In this document: positions 10,529 to 22,598 of the stretch, in pieces
Position numbering within the stretch: position 1 is the stretch's first letter
Layout of the letters: every line of letters starts with the position of its first letter
DNA from: Dendrolimus kikuchii
Taxonomy: Eukaryota; Arthropoda; Insecta; Lepidoptera; Lasiocampidae
NCBI GenBank assembly: GCA_019925095.2
Contig: CM034409.1
Coordinates: 6,761,001-6,825,000 of the forward strand
Length of the DNA: 64,000 bases
Reading direction: 5' to 3'
Notes under the pieces: generated by a model
Told to the model about the DNA's origin: nothing
Databases searched by the model: none
Seen by the model: the letters and a program-made list of their open reading frames with translations, nothing else
Position numbers and translations under genes: made by a program

Positions 10529-13500
10529 ATGAAGTTTCGCGCCGTAATGATGGATTCTGGTCCTATGAGAGAATTTTCAAGTAAGTTTGAATTGATTTCT
10601 GTTGAGTGTTTAATGTTTGTATACATTTACTCAAAATCTCAATTCAATTGCATTATTTGTTCAGTTGCTATTTATTAAATTTTACAGATATTGTAACAAC
10701 TATATCAAAATTATCCAAAGAGAGTGTCCTTCGGATAGCAGATGATAAGCTCTACTTCATTGTGTGTGATGAGAGCAGTGGCCCTACACCTCTTGTATTA
10801 TGGTGTGAAATACCACAAAGGATATTCTTTGCCGAATACCAAATGGTGGGACTGGACAACGAACATAAGGATATTTATTTGGGAATGAATTCTGGTATAT
10901 TACTTTTTATTTTCTGCAAGGTAAACTCCTTATGTTCCTGTTTCATCTGGAATAATGCTAGTGTTAGTGGTTCTGGGCAAATGCATCTTGTTTATAATGT
11001 TAAAAATACTTAATAAATAGCTACTGAAGTGTATATATGTATAAGTGTATATGTATATGTATACTTCATCCGTGCAGGAACGGAGAAAGAATACAATTTC
11101 CCCTGGTCTAAAGTATGTCGCCATAACAACCTTGAGTTGTGTTCCGGCATTAGTGACCAGGATCCAGTCTCCCTTAAGAGAGCAGCAGCGCATTTGTAGC
11201 GTCTTTGGTGTTGCAAATGTCCATAGGCGATGGTAACCGCTTTCCATCAAGTGGGCCGTCTGCCTGTCTGCTGATCTCCTGCAATAAAAAATAAATAAAA
11301 AAAATATACATACTTTATCTGTCAATGTTTAACATCATTAATATTTTTGAGACTGGAACCTGGTTACTAATGCCGGAACACATCTCAAGGTTGTTATGGC
11401 GACATACTTTAGACCAGGGGTGGTAGCCATCTGGCCGGACAAATAGTTAATAACAATGTTGCATCACAAATAACACATTAAACCTACAGCCACATCTCTG
11501 TGAAACAGTCACTAACACTAACAATATCCCAGATGGAGCAAATCATTAGATAATGTTATTTAAGATTTCCTCATTATTTGCTACAATTGGTGAAATTGTT
11601 CATCATGCATGAAAGCCAGCTCCATACAAACACCACATGCATTATACATGTCTAAAATCACAAAATTAATAAACAAGCCAGGTCTAAAACTCATCTCACT
11701 GTTTATGGTTGTGATACCTGAGGGCATTAAGAAGCTTGTTGTCCAATTTTGTCTTGATATCATGTCACTTTTCTAATTAGTTTCTTGATATTAGAATAGA
11801 ATATACTTTAGTGTACAATAAAATTAATGAAACAATATACGAAAACAGCTAAGAATTAGATACAAATGGCGGTCTTATCGCTGACCGCGATCTCTTCCAG
11901 ACAGGCGTGGGAGGGAGAAATATGGCACAAAAGCTAGGGCAGGCTTTTGCTGCACAATATTTTAAAAAATGTTACATATAAATAATTATGCAGATATTTT
12001 CATTGGAACAAAGAAAAACAAAGATCTTATTCATCTTTTAATTTTAAAGAAATATCTTTTTGAATAAAAAAACTGTGTTGCACACGGAGTTTATTTAAAG
12101 TTGTATGTAAAAACAAACTCACATTCTAATTGATAATATTACAAGCTTTAGCCTGTGGCTTCACTTACGTTAATGTCTCCTACTGGAATTATATCTTTTT
12201 CGAGGATAACAAATAGTGTATGTGCTATTCCAGACTGTAATGTAAATTTCAATCAGATCTGTTCAGCCATGACCTTATTGAGCAACAAACTTTCATTCAA
12301 ACAGGTGCGGTATAGTTATAGGGTACATTTATTTATTATTTGAGATATAAAATTGACTTTGGGTGGTTATAAAAAAAATAACCACTAAGGCTAAGGCAGT
12401 AGCTCCATTTCACTTCACATCCGCCTTAGCCTTCTAACCTATATTAAAAAAGTTCAAATCTGTTCATAATAAATAAATGTGCCATATTACTATTCCCCAA
12501 CCCAAACACATTTATAAGATTAACGTAGATTTAGGATTTTTATTGCACATTTTGTATTGAAATTTAACTTAATCCGTCTATTAGGTAATTTAGCAAAATT
12601 ATTAGGAACATTGAAGACTGCCAAATCATTAAAAATGAAACTTACCAAAAAACAATGCCCGTGTCTGACACTGGAAATTGAATCCGTAAGTAATACTAAG
12701 CATTTTAATATTGTTTTTTATATGTAGTACAGGACACAGTGATCAACCTTCACTAATCTGATAACCAGATGAGAAATATTTTTTTATCAAATTACAGTGT
12801 AAACTCTATATCGAGGGGTGAAAGGCTATTTGTTTTAAGCGACATTTTGTGACAGAATTGACTGGATGGTTTTCTTGCATCCTAATGTCTCAAACTTAAG
12901 GTATTATAATGAACCTGGTTTCCAACTAAAAACTACGGACTTTGTCTTTTTTAAATAGTATGTAGTTTACTAATGAAGTCTTTTTGTGGGTCATTGAAAT
13001 TTCAAACTCCTCTATCAACACAATTTCGCAAATGTCGCTTAAAACAAATAACCTTGGACCCCTCGATATAATGACTGAAGGGATTGTGCATTTTATGATG
13101 TTATAGAGTGTGTTAAATGGAGAGAAGTCTATTATTTTTGTCTGACATCTTTTGCTGCACCAGTAAGTTTGTTGTATTTTTTTACTTATTTTATTCATAT
13201 CTTGAGATATTGAGACATCTTGGTGATAAAGGAAGTACTTAGAAGTTTCGGTATTTCGGATTTTTTTAGAAATTTCGGTATGCATGATGCCGGCAGTCAA
13301 GTTTATTATGGGCTAGGATAATAAAGCGATAAAAGAACTACACACCTGTGCAGTTTTTACTAATTTTGGCAACTTAAAAGGTACTTTTTATTACTTAATT
13401 GTTATCATTATTGAGAGTGGGTATAATGCTATATTGAGTGAATCATTGTATGGAACACAAGCTAAACCAACCAAAGCCAAGTGATTTCGATGCTTAAGGG

Positions 13501-16500
13501 AGTTTGTCGTTAAATCGAGTGATGTTACATGGAGCTTACACTGTATATTGATTTGTATATACACCTATGACAGCTTGCCAATCGAAAAGCGTTCATGGCT
13601 CTTTTTAATTGAAGTAATTTTAACAATATCAGGTTAACAGGGCTTCTTGAGTGTATTACTTTTATTAGTGATAGAATTTGGTTGATAGCAGATAAAATTA
13701 TTTAAAAAAATGTATGTTAGCTCCGACATACAACTGGAGTTTACTCCTTAAGTATGATTGTCTTTAATTATGCACAGATGGATATTAGTTTACATCTTAT
13801 TTCATTGCATTAAAGCTTGAAATTGTATAATATGTCATATCTTACAGTGATGGATATTATTCCATTGTAAGTTTGAAGTTGTATATAAAAATAAAGTGAC
13901 ACTCATATTATTTCACTCTTCATAAAATATCCATACCAGGGGCCGTATATGAAAATCGATTTCGTAATGAACTTCAAAAATATATTCCATTTTCAGGCAT
14001 CATCAACGTCACAACAGACGAGAAATGTCACTCATGATATACCAGTTATTGTGATACCAAGGAAAGTATGGCCTGAACTTCAAGAACCAAAAACACCAGA
14101 ACCAGATGTAAGTTATTGACAACTCTTTCTCATCGATTATGAAATTCATGAACTTTATGAAATTGACAATAACTTAATTAACACTTTCAATTTATTTCTG
14201 ATTTAAGTTAAAAAATTATATTTTAAATAATAACACTGTTTGAAACTTTTTTTAAATTAGATTATACGTATAATATGTCTTACAGCTGGAATATCCGTGC
14301 AGGAACGGAGAAAGAATACAATTTCCTGCGGCCGGGTAGCTTGTCGTAAGAGGCGACAAAACAACCCACAGCCAGGTGGTAGGGCATTTGCCCGATTGGA
14401 TGGCTACCACCCCTGGTCTAGAGTATGTCGCCATAACAACCTTGAGTTGTGTTCCGGCATTAGTGACCAGGTTCCAGTCTCCCTTAAGAGAGCAGCAGCG
14501 CATTTATAGCACCTTTGGTGTTGCAAATGTCCATAGGCGATGGTAACCGCTTTCCGAAAAATATAATAAAGAAAAAAAGAAAAATATAATAAAGAAAATT
14601 ACATATAATACATGAGTTGGGAATTGCCATCAGTTGAGAACATTCTCAAAATGCAGGCCGTATTACCTTGTTGAATGGCAATGCTAATATGCTGCCCTAA
14701 ACACAGGCCAGTCCTTTGGTCATGTGAGAATTCTATCAAACGTGCTGGTATGTCCTGACAGTTTTAATACTGAAAGCCACAAATATGTATCCATTGCTAT
14801 TGGATGCTTCTTACCTCTTGATGTTTGGCTGCCGCTCTGGCTGCCTTAGCCGTGTCTGGAAGATGGGACCCAATAGCAATAGATGGGAACCCATAGGATT
14901 GCAGTAGACAGTAGTAGATATCTAAATATCTATCTATATCTAATCTAGCTGGACATTTCAAGAAACTCGGCCATCCACCACGCTCAGAACCGATCTTGGT
15001 GGAAGAGAGCAATTGTTCACTGCCATCAGTTACGATCCTCAGTAGTGAGAGAACGACTTAGAACAAGAATAGGGGATGGGATTGGGGGATGAAATTCGTG
15101 AGGAATTGGGCCACTGGAACTTTCAATCATCTTGAGAAATACAATTAGCTCAATGCTAACCATTTCACGCCGATATTCTGTGAGAGCTTGGTATCACGAG
15201 GTTTATTAGACTCAAAAAAAGTAGTTGTTTTTAGTTACATTCTGCAATGTTATTATGAATAACACAAATTATATATAATAGCGATATTTTTCAAATTGGC
15301 TATAGAACTCAAAAATGTAAATACTAGAACTTTCTCTTTGATTAGATATCAATAGAACTTCCGCTATTGAAGCAATTACGCACCACAATAGACCGTATGA
15401 AGACTATGGCTACTGAAGTCGTCCTCTGGGCATCCGCTGAAGGCAGGCTGACGTTGCAAATTAAAACCGATATGGCAAAGGTGTCCACTAGGTTTAAGGA
15501 ATTGAGGGTCGAGGCCTTTGGAGGTGAGTTTTGTTGGAAACACGTTTAAAGAAAAGATTCTGTCTCTGAGTTCAACATTTTTGAAGTGAATCTTCTATAT
15601 AGACGGGGTCTTAGGATTTTTCTGTCACGAAAAAGCGTTACGGCCGCATGGAAGAGCGGCATAAATTTAGACTAGACGTGGTGAGAGGCGGCATAGTGTT
15701 AGAGTAGACTATCGATGTTTTTATTGATTCCGGATCGAATTCAGTTTTTTTGTTTGATAAAATAAAATATGTTTAAATAAAAAATTCATTAATTAAAATG
15801 TACCTAATCTAATCAAATCATAATTTGTACCATATTATTACATTTTCACACGCGTGCAAAATTCAGCTCAATCGGAAACCGGGAAGTTGGTCAAATTTAA
15901 CTTCCAAGATTCCACCCGAACTTACATACATACATAGGTACATCCATTGCAAGTTAAATAAAAGCTTGTAATAAATAAAAATATTTTTTACTCCACTGAC
16001 AGTTTTTCTTTTTATCATTTTTTTACATATTGACAGCTGTCAAGTCGTTGCCTCTGGCATAGGGCTCCTCCAGAATATGTCATTTAGTGCGATCTCTCGC
16101 TAATCTCCTCCAGTCCTTTGGGATATCATCTTCCTATCTTCTTTCTGGTCTCCCCTTCTCCTTTTTCCGACCCATAGGTACCATTAATTAAAAATTAAAA
16201 TGAATGTATTTATTTCAAAATAGAATCTCACAGATTACTTATTGAAAGTAGTGAGTCTACCGCCGCATCCAAAGCAATTTTAGTTACTATTAAACGAGAA
16301 GAAGCGGCGCAACAAATTCCAAGCAACATATCTTTACGTCATAATTATTATTCATTTGTTTTATGAATGTAGTTTATACTAACTAATACCAGTGATACTT
16401 GGTATCACTGGTATCACTGAAAAATCTTTCGTCGTGTAATAAGCCTTCTCGCACAAACATTGGTTTTTTTTTTTTTTTTTAAATATGTTTATTGAAAGTA

Positions 16501-18000
16501 GTTGAATGTTTCCTGGGTTGAGTTAATTCATCAAACATTGAAGTGTTTGGTCCATTTTTCCTTGTTCTTTTTTTGGCCTTAACTTGGAACTATAATTGTT
16601 TTGTACAATGACTGACAGTTCCATTGGCCCGCTTCCCCCTGCCTCTATTCCATCCCTTATGTCTGATCCCTCTATCTTATCCCATCTATCCCTAAAACTG
16701 GTGATCACGTCGGGGTCACCACTTTTAGGGATGAGCCTAATGGTTGGAGGAGCGAGGTGGCACGCTCCTCCGTCTCAAAGGAAGATCTTCCAGCGAGGCT
16801 GTTATTGTTCCTCGCAGGCCTAAATATAAATAATAGACAAAATGGACGAAATAGACAAAACGGTCGAAATGGACAAAATAGACAAAAATGACAAAATCAC
16901 TCCTAGTTTCCAGGATAACCATTCCATAAATCTATCCCATTATCCGGGGTGAAAAGTAGCCTTTGACCACTCGCGGTATTAAAATTACATATGTACCGAA
17001 TTTCAGCCAAATAGATCCAATAGTATTTCCATAAAAGGATAACAAACAGAGAGACAAATATATTTTTATCCTGGAAACTACCCCATTTTTCGGGATAAAA
17101 AGTACCCTATGTTCGTCCTCGCATCGCATCGAAAATATATATATACTGAGTTGCAGCCAAATCGGTCAAGTAATTTTTTCGTGAAAACGGAACAGACAGA
17201 CAGAGTTACTTTCGCATTTATAATATTATTACATACATACATAACTGAACAGACGAGCGTGCATGACAAGAGTTATGAATGTCAAAGAAGCAAGTGAGGT
17301 GTGTAAGAATAAGCCTAAATGGCGCTCTGTTTTTCGTGCCTACCCCGCAAGGGAACTGGCGTGAAGTTATGTATAATATTATTACTTAATTAATAATAGG
17401 AATTCTGAAATATAGATCCAATTGCCTTTTTTTAAAATCAACTTTTCATAGTTTGGTTGTGTAATTTTTATATTTAACGTAAGAAAAGACTTAGAGAAGT
17501 TTTATATTTAATTACAAAGTATAATGTGAGCCTTAAGATTAGTAATAACCCTATATTTATGCATAAATTATATTCTTAAATAGAGGTATTTGCATATTTA
17601 AAATTGGTAGAAGATCAATTCTATTTATTTACAAAAAAAGGATATTGGACATGTGTGCATTGTGATCGATTTAAAACTTGGGTCCGAATGCCATGTTGAA
17701 TTAAAACTAAATAAAGCATGCTGGTCTTTACGAGGCTATAGTAATCAATAAACTATTACATCTTTTTCAGGTCCAATAGAACATTCAGACTCGGAACCAG
17801 AATCACAAGTGAATGAGGATACTTCAAAGTTGTGTTACTGCCGTGTAGATGCTAAGAAATTTTCCATGTTTTTGAGTGCTGACCAAATATCTCACAATAA
17901 AACAGTGTGTAAGATGGTTCATAAGAAGCTAGTTATACTTTGTTTGGAAACTGAGCAGGATGTGAAATTGCAGTGCTTTATTAGTGGAATTGTGTATTGA
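10529..18000 (+). CDS. Hus1: Hus1, 9-1-1 checkpoint clamp subunit (6 exons)
   Basis: Hus1 forms with Rad9 and Rad1 the ring that is loaded at damaged DNA and activates ATR signalling in the nucleus. Exons are 10529-10580, 10688-10894, 12585-12685, 13997-14107, 15346-15523 and 17771-18000. All introns are GT-AG and all phases agree, giving 292 residues, close to the roughly 280 of vertebrate Hus1. Family landmarks in order are the start MKFRA, TLRI-like VLRIADDKLYFIVCD, WCEIP..FF.E.QM.G, the LKTAKSLKMKLT segment with PCLTLEIE, the linker THDIPVIVIPRKVW, and a C-terminal VHKKLVILCLETEQDVKLQCFISG. Exon 3 joins to exon 2 as NSGNLAKLL. The gene sits alone on its strand. Intron 3 holds a pogo-like element, intron 4 a 305-bp element, and intron 5 Helitron-like and LINE pieces. 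A minisatellite begins at the stop codon. Confidence 0.95.
11068..11306 (+). mobile_element. 305-bp element with internal deletion
   Basis: The start CCGTGCAGGAACGGAGAAAG and the end CTCCTGCAATAAAAAATAAA are both present, but about 70 bases are missing between the AATTTCC of the head and CCCTGGTCTAAAG. Both ends being kept shows a deletion rather than 5' truncation. It lies in Hus1 intron 2. A minus-oriented fragment of the same element follows at about 11340-11445. Confidence 0.75.
11340..11445 (-). mobile_element. 305-bp element fragment
   Basis: It contains GAGACTGGAACCTGGTTACT and continues to GGGGTGGTAGCCATCTGG, the reverse of the middle of the element. It is in opposite orientation to the copy that ends 35 bases to the left. 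Confidence 0.65.
12795..13543. mobile_element. Pogo/Tigger-like non-autonomous element, 749 bp
   Basis: The ends are CAGTGTAAACTCTATATCGA and the complement of CAGTGTAAGCTCCATGTAAC, flanked on both sides by TA (12793-12794 and 13544-13545). CAGT-type ends with a TA target duplication are the signature of pogo/Tigger relatives in the Tc1-mariner superfamily. No transposase frame is present. A second copy in opposite orientation spans 36637-37801. This one lies in Hus1 intron 3. Confidence 0.75.
14289..14560 (+). mobile_element. 305-bp element, 3' truncated
   Basis: It has the intact head TCCGTGCAGGAACGGAGAAA and continues to CGATGGTAACCGCTTTCC, where it passes into an AAATATAATAAAGAAA repeat instead of the usual tail. 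It lies in Hus1 intron 4. Confidence 0.75.
15590..15720 (+). mobile_element. Fragment of the GACGGGGTCTTAGGATTTTT element
   Basis: It contains GAAGTGAATCTTCTATATAG followed by GACGGGGTCTTAGGATTTTT and CTGTCACGAAAAAGCG. The complements of these blocks occur near 32700-32760 and 36225-36285. It is one end of a non-autonomous element in Hus1 intron 5. Confidence 0.5.
16829..16900 (+). repeat. Short tandem repeat, GACAAAATG-type unit
   Basis: Imperfect copies of a roughly 9-to-12-base unit such as GACAAAATGGACGAAATA follow each other, mixing ATAGACAAAA and ATGGACGAAA. It is adjacent to a LINE-like GC-richer block at 16610-16820. Confidence 0.6.
17243..17372 (+). mobile_element. RTE-like LINE 3' tail
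   Basis: It matches the last 130 bases of the copy at 24207-24545, from AGACGAGCGTGCATGACAAG to GGGAACTGGCGTGAAGTTAT. It encodes the peptide RVMNVKEASEVCKNKPKWRS before a frameshift. It lies in Hus1 intron 5. Confidence 0.65.
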
Positions 18001-18313
18001 TTATTATTAATGAGTGTGTACTGTTGATTAATAATCATTACTCTATTGTGTACTGTTGATTAATAATCATTAGTCTACTGTGTACTGTTGATTAATAATC
18101 ATTAGTCTACTGTGTACTGTTGATTAATAATCATTACTCTACTGTGTACTGTTGATTAATAACCATTACTCTACTGTGTACTGTTGATTAATAATCATTA
18201 CTCTACTGTGTACTGTTGATTAATAATCATTACTCTACTGTGTTCTGTTGATTAATATTCATTACTGTGTACTGCTGATTATACCGGTGTACTGTTGATT
18301 ATAAATCGTTACA
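17992..18313 (+). repeat. 32-bp minisatellite starting at the Hus1 stop codon
   Basis: Seven near-identical 32-base units run from 18016 to 18239, each like GTGTACTGTTGATTAATAAT followed by CATTACTCTACT. Two to three degenerate units follow. The Hus1 end itself (GTGTATTGATTATTATTAAT at 17992, containing the stop TGA) looks like a short, diverged first unit. The array is therefore in the 3' untranslated region, and its unit appears to derive from the last codons of the gene. Confidence 0.85.
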
Positions 18314-18319
18314 GTACAG

Positions 18320-19620
18320 TTAGGATAAGCCAAACATTAAAAAAGGACGTATTATGACTGCTTATCATTTATCGTTATTTATAAACTGCATCACCGTCAT
18401 TATTAAAGATCTATCAATCTCTGTCATGGGTTGCCTGGAAGAGATTACTCTTTAAGGCCGCCCGTTGTACTATATTTTTGTATTTTTCTACTTCTGTTTA
18501 TTTATGCTTTGGTGTACAATAATTATATATGTTAGAGGAGGCCTACGTGTCAAAAGACACGCTGAATAAATTAACAAAGTAATTGAAAAAAATACTATTC
18601 AGCAATAAGGGCAAATAAAATTATATATCTATTATTATTATTATCATCTATGTATGATTTTCAATTGATGACTGATTTTATATATAAAAAATATGATTTA
18701 TCTAAAAACTTCAAAGAGCGAGAGAACGACCTTTGCTCCATCTAGTCGTATTTAGTAGGTTTTCAGTTACGTTTTTGTCATTCTTACTATTACACTAAGC
18801 TATGTACCGTTTGTATATGATATACAAAATGAAAGACAGAAGTGAACCCGTCTAATTTTGGCTTAGAATAATACAGGTGTTCTAAATAAATCAAAAAATT
18901 CTATTACAACTTTTTATTTTAATCAATTTTACATTATTATCTTTTATTAATTATTACAACTAATAAGAAATTTAAGATCACTGGTAAATCATACAATAAA
19001 CACGTACAGAAGTTATGACAATGTTTTTGCAAAAACAAGTGTTAAATTTAGAATTCAATTTTGTAATGATCGCAACTATAGAAATGTGATTTATAAAAGT
19101 TTTCAAATTATATAAAGTTTGGAATGTTGCGAATATTGGGATCTGCATTCGTAATTGCCAAACATTCGCATTTACAATTGCCAAAATTCTGCATTCAATG
19201 GATTCCAAATGTACAATATACAATAAATCAATAATAAATATTGTACAATAAATCTCAAACTTCCGGGTCAGTGAGTGATAGTAGCAACATTGTAATAAAA
19301 TAAATACAACATACAAGTTTTTAATTATTCATACTAACAAAATTACGATCTTTTCATTCAATTATGTATTTATCTAAAAAAAATAATTAAATTAGCGCGG
19401 ACGAGACTTGAACAATCTACATTCGGCTATGTAATGTCTCATTCACATTATGCTCCCTTCCACAACAGCAAGCAGGAAAGTGGGCAGCGAGAGAATGTAA
19501 AAAGCAATTATTTTAAAATTTGATACCTCGTTGCCTACTTTCCTGCTCGCTGCCGTGGAAGTGATTACTATTATGAGAGAAATAGCTGGTAAACAAGTTT
19601 CATATTAAAGGGGCATATAT
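18320..19620. other. Region between Hus1 and the Nup62 3' end
   Basis: Possible polyadenylation signals for Hus1 lie near 18566 (GAATAAATTAAC) and 18613 (AAATAAAATTA). I see no other gene. Matching words around 19445-19560 (CAGCAAGCAGGAAAGTGGGC and its approximate complement CACTTTCCTGCTCGCTGCCG) suggest a small inverted-repeat element. Confidence 0.4.
19445..19565. repeat. Imperfect inverted repeat
   Basis: The left arm CTTCCACAACAGCAAGCAGG and the right arm containing CCTGCTCGCTGCCGTGGAAG are complementary with a few mismatches across a spacer of about 70 bases. It probably is a short MITE. No family assignment was possible. Confidence 0.5.
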
Positions 19621-19623
19621 ATA

Positions 19624-20024
19624 TATAGCAGGGTCTCTAAGTAAAAACTGCCCCAGCGGCTTTTTCTACTTTTACTATGGAGATCGTTTTGTTATCAAAC
19701 AAAAATAATTCACCCAAATTTTCAGCTTTTTATCTTAAGCATTTTTCGAGTTATTTTTTAAAACCTATTTTTCCGTTTTTATTTATTTTTTTCAATAGTA
19801 AAATCACAAATTAACTTCTGGCGAATTTTTTACCAATACTTGGAAGCACAATGCATAAAAAAATATTTTTGTTGTAATTCCCGGATGAAAAGCCGATTTT
19901 TTAAAAATAAAATAAAACTAAAATATGTTTTATCTCGAGTTTTCGATAACAAAACGATCCCCATGGTAAAAGTAGAAAACGCCGCGGGGGCAGTTTTTAT
20001 TTAGAAACCCTGCTATATACACAT
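19624..20024. mobile_element. TIR element with GCAGGGT ends, about 400 bp
   Basis: The termini are TATAGCAGGGTCTCTAAGTA and the complement of TATAGCAGGGTTTCTAAATA. The inverted match extends inward with interruptions for roughly 70 bases (through GGCAGTTTTT and AAAACGATC). The core is AT-rich and non-coding. A one-ended copy lies at 9380-9812. It lies just beyond the Nup62 3' end. Confidence 0.75.
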
Positions 20025-20049
20025 ATACATACACACATATAAAGTTTAT

Positions 20050-20195
20050 AAATGATTTAAACCCTTAAGACGGAACCACCACAGATTTGTTGTCAAATAC
20101 AGATAATTGAAATGAACGTTGAACTGATGCTTTCTCCCTCTAACTACATAGAATTCGTATTAGAGTAAAAGAGACGATATAATTCTCTTGTTTTT
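20050..20195. repeat. Repeat also present at 22013-22155
   Basis: About 140 bases, from AAGACGGAACCACCA through CTGATGCTTTCTCCCTCTAA to GAGACGATATAATTCTCTTG, recur in the same orientation in the Nup62 intron between exons 12 and 13. One copy lies just past the Nup62 stop codon and the other just before exon 13. Confidence 0.8.
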
Positions 20196-20239
20196 CAGCT
20201 TGTGCATTTCTTATTATTAAATTTGGTCCCTCGAAGGGG

Positions 20240-22512
20240 TTAATTATAGGTCAAATGGAACGACCTCTCGTTGTCCCTCCGCAGGGTGTCGTGCGTGGCC
20301 TTGAGCTGGTCCAGTTTGGTGGAGATCTGCGCGATCGAGTTGTCGATCCACTGCATCGACGACATGTGCGCGTTCAATATACGACCGATCTGGACGATCT
20401 GTTCAATCAAATGATTTAACCTTTGTCAATATAAATATATCATTAATAGTCAAACTCTAGTGCGTGCCTCTTATTTAACTCTTAAGACAAGTATCGATAT
20501 ACTAAAAAGCCGCAAGACTAACACTATCACTATCTCGTAATATACTAAGAAAATATACCCATCTCATACAACTCCTATATAAACAGAGTGAGACAACAAC
20601 ACAACGATCGCGTGCACAAACGCGATCTGCACTCTCATCGCGGACACATATGTGCTAATAGTGAGCTGAAGGGTTTTTTTTTTTTATTTTATTTTTTTCC
20701 TCCTTTGGGCCCGGACGAACGAGATATATCCGAGCTGTTACTTTTATTTCTTTCTCTTGTTAATATACTACAAAAAACTTACAAATAAGAGCTGAAGGGT
20801 TAAACAGCAGACGTTAATACAGGTTACATCATTATGTTAATACGTGAAGCAAAAACTTTGTACCCCTTTTTACGAAAATTGTGCGGATGGAGGAGTATGT
20901 AATTTCGCACACGTATCTATACTAATATTATAAAGAGGTAAAGTTTGTGAGTTTGTGACGTTGTAGGGGGTAATGTCTGGATCTACGAGTACTAAACCGA
21001 TTTTAAAAATTCTTTTACTGTTCGAAAGCTACGTTAACAGGGAGTGTCATAGGCTATATACCGTGACGCTATATACTACGGGAGCGGGACAACGCGAAGG
21101 AGTACACAATGCTAATATTAAAAAAAATATATGCATAAAAAATACATTAAATCAATAAAAAAAAATTGCCAGGTGGTAGGGCATTTGCCTGGTCTAAAGT
21201 ATGTCGCCATAACAACCTTGAGTTGTGTTCCGGCATTAATGACCAGGCTCCAGTTTCCCTTTCCTTTAAGAGAGCAGCAGCGCATTTGTAGCAACTTTGC
21301 TGTTGCAAATGTTCATAGGCGATGGTAACCGCTTTCCATCAAGTGGGCCGTCTGCCTGTCTGCTGATCTCCTGCAATAAAAATTAAAAAACAAAACATTA
21401 CACACACTACTATGTATTTGACACACTCACGCATATATACTCTTTGGTTTAATGTAGCCTTGGCGAAATCTGTGATTATAGAAGTATAGTTTTTGACAAC
21501 AGAACCTGAATAATGTTCAAGCTTATAATTTAAATTAATTATGGTTGAATTTCGACCACTGGGCTACCACTAGTTGTATTAAATTTCTATGTTGAATTTT
21601 CATGGGAATGATTTAACATGGCCAGATTAAAAAATAACGAATTCCAATGAAGAAATCATTCTTCACTGATCGATAGCAAATTTGATGCGATAGAATGTGT
21701 GATAATTTTTGTCCCGGGAGTCCCGCGGGATTATTCCCGGGAGCGGTTTGAAGTTTCCACTAAAACGATAGCTTACATTTTTTTTAAAATGCTGCGATGC
21801 CCTTTGTGTCCCGGGAATCCCGCGGGCATATCGTAATATTAAGACATGTTCGTGTACATACCGGATCATTGCTGTCCTGACCCCTGTTCGTCTCGTTCAG
21901 ATGTTCTATGACTTCCTTCAGATCTTCGGACATCTGTCTCAACTGCGTGTCCAGATTCTCAGCCAGGGTATACCTGAAATTGAGTAGAGCAGAATATACC
22001 TTATGGCATAACATTAACCTGTAAGACGGAACCACCAGAAAGTGATGTGATCAAATACAAATAATTGAAATGAACATTGAACTGATGCTTTCTCCCTCTA
22101 ACTACATAGAATTCGTATTAGAGTAAAAGAGACGATATAATTCTCTTGGTTTTGGTGCGGCAATTTTGATGGCAGCTGGCAATTTAATACAAGTTTAAAT
22201 ACAAAACAAACAATAGGCGTATTATGAGACGTGTTAGAATATATTCTCAAAGCCTTAAAAATAATTACTTGGCCTCATTGGCTGACTGACATATCAACCC
22301 ACAGCCCAAACTACTGGGGTTTGGCGCATGGAAGTTTGCATGCGGGTTATTTCTATTCTTTAGGTGTAGACTAAGAAAGGATTTTTTAAAATTCAACCCC
22401 TTAGGGGTTGTATGAAAATTCTTCATTTTCAAAGCATACGAGTGTGCATGGTCTATATCTGAGTGTGTGTGTGTGTGTGTGTGTGTGATCTATATCTTTG
22501 TGCATGTGCGTG

Positions 22513-22598
<86 letters not shown>

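Noticed and set aside
12926..13300. 124-residue minus-strand frame
   Set aside because: It lies wholly inside the pogo-like element, matches no transposase motif, and the frame is not kept in the copy at 36637-37801.
18016..18239. CRISPR-like array of 32-base units
   Set aside because: The units are directly tandem with no spacers, so it is a minisatellite.
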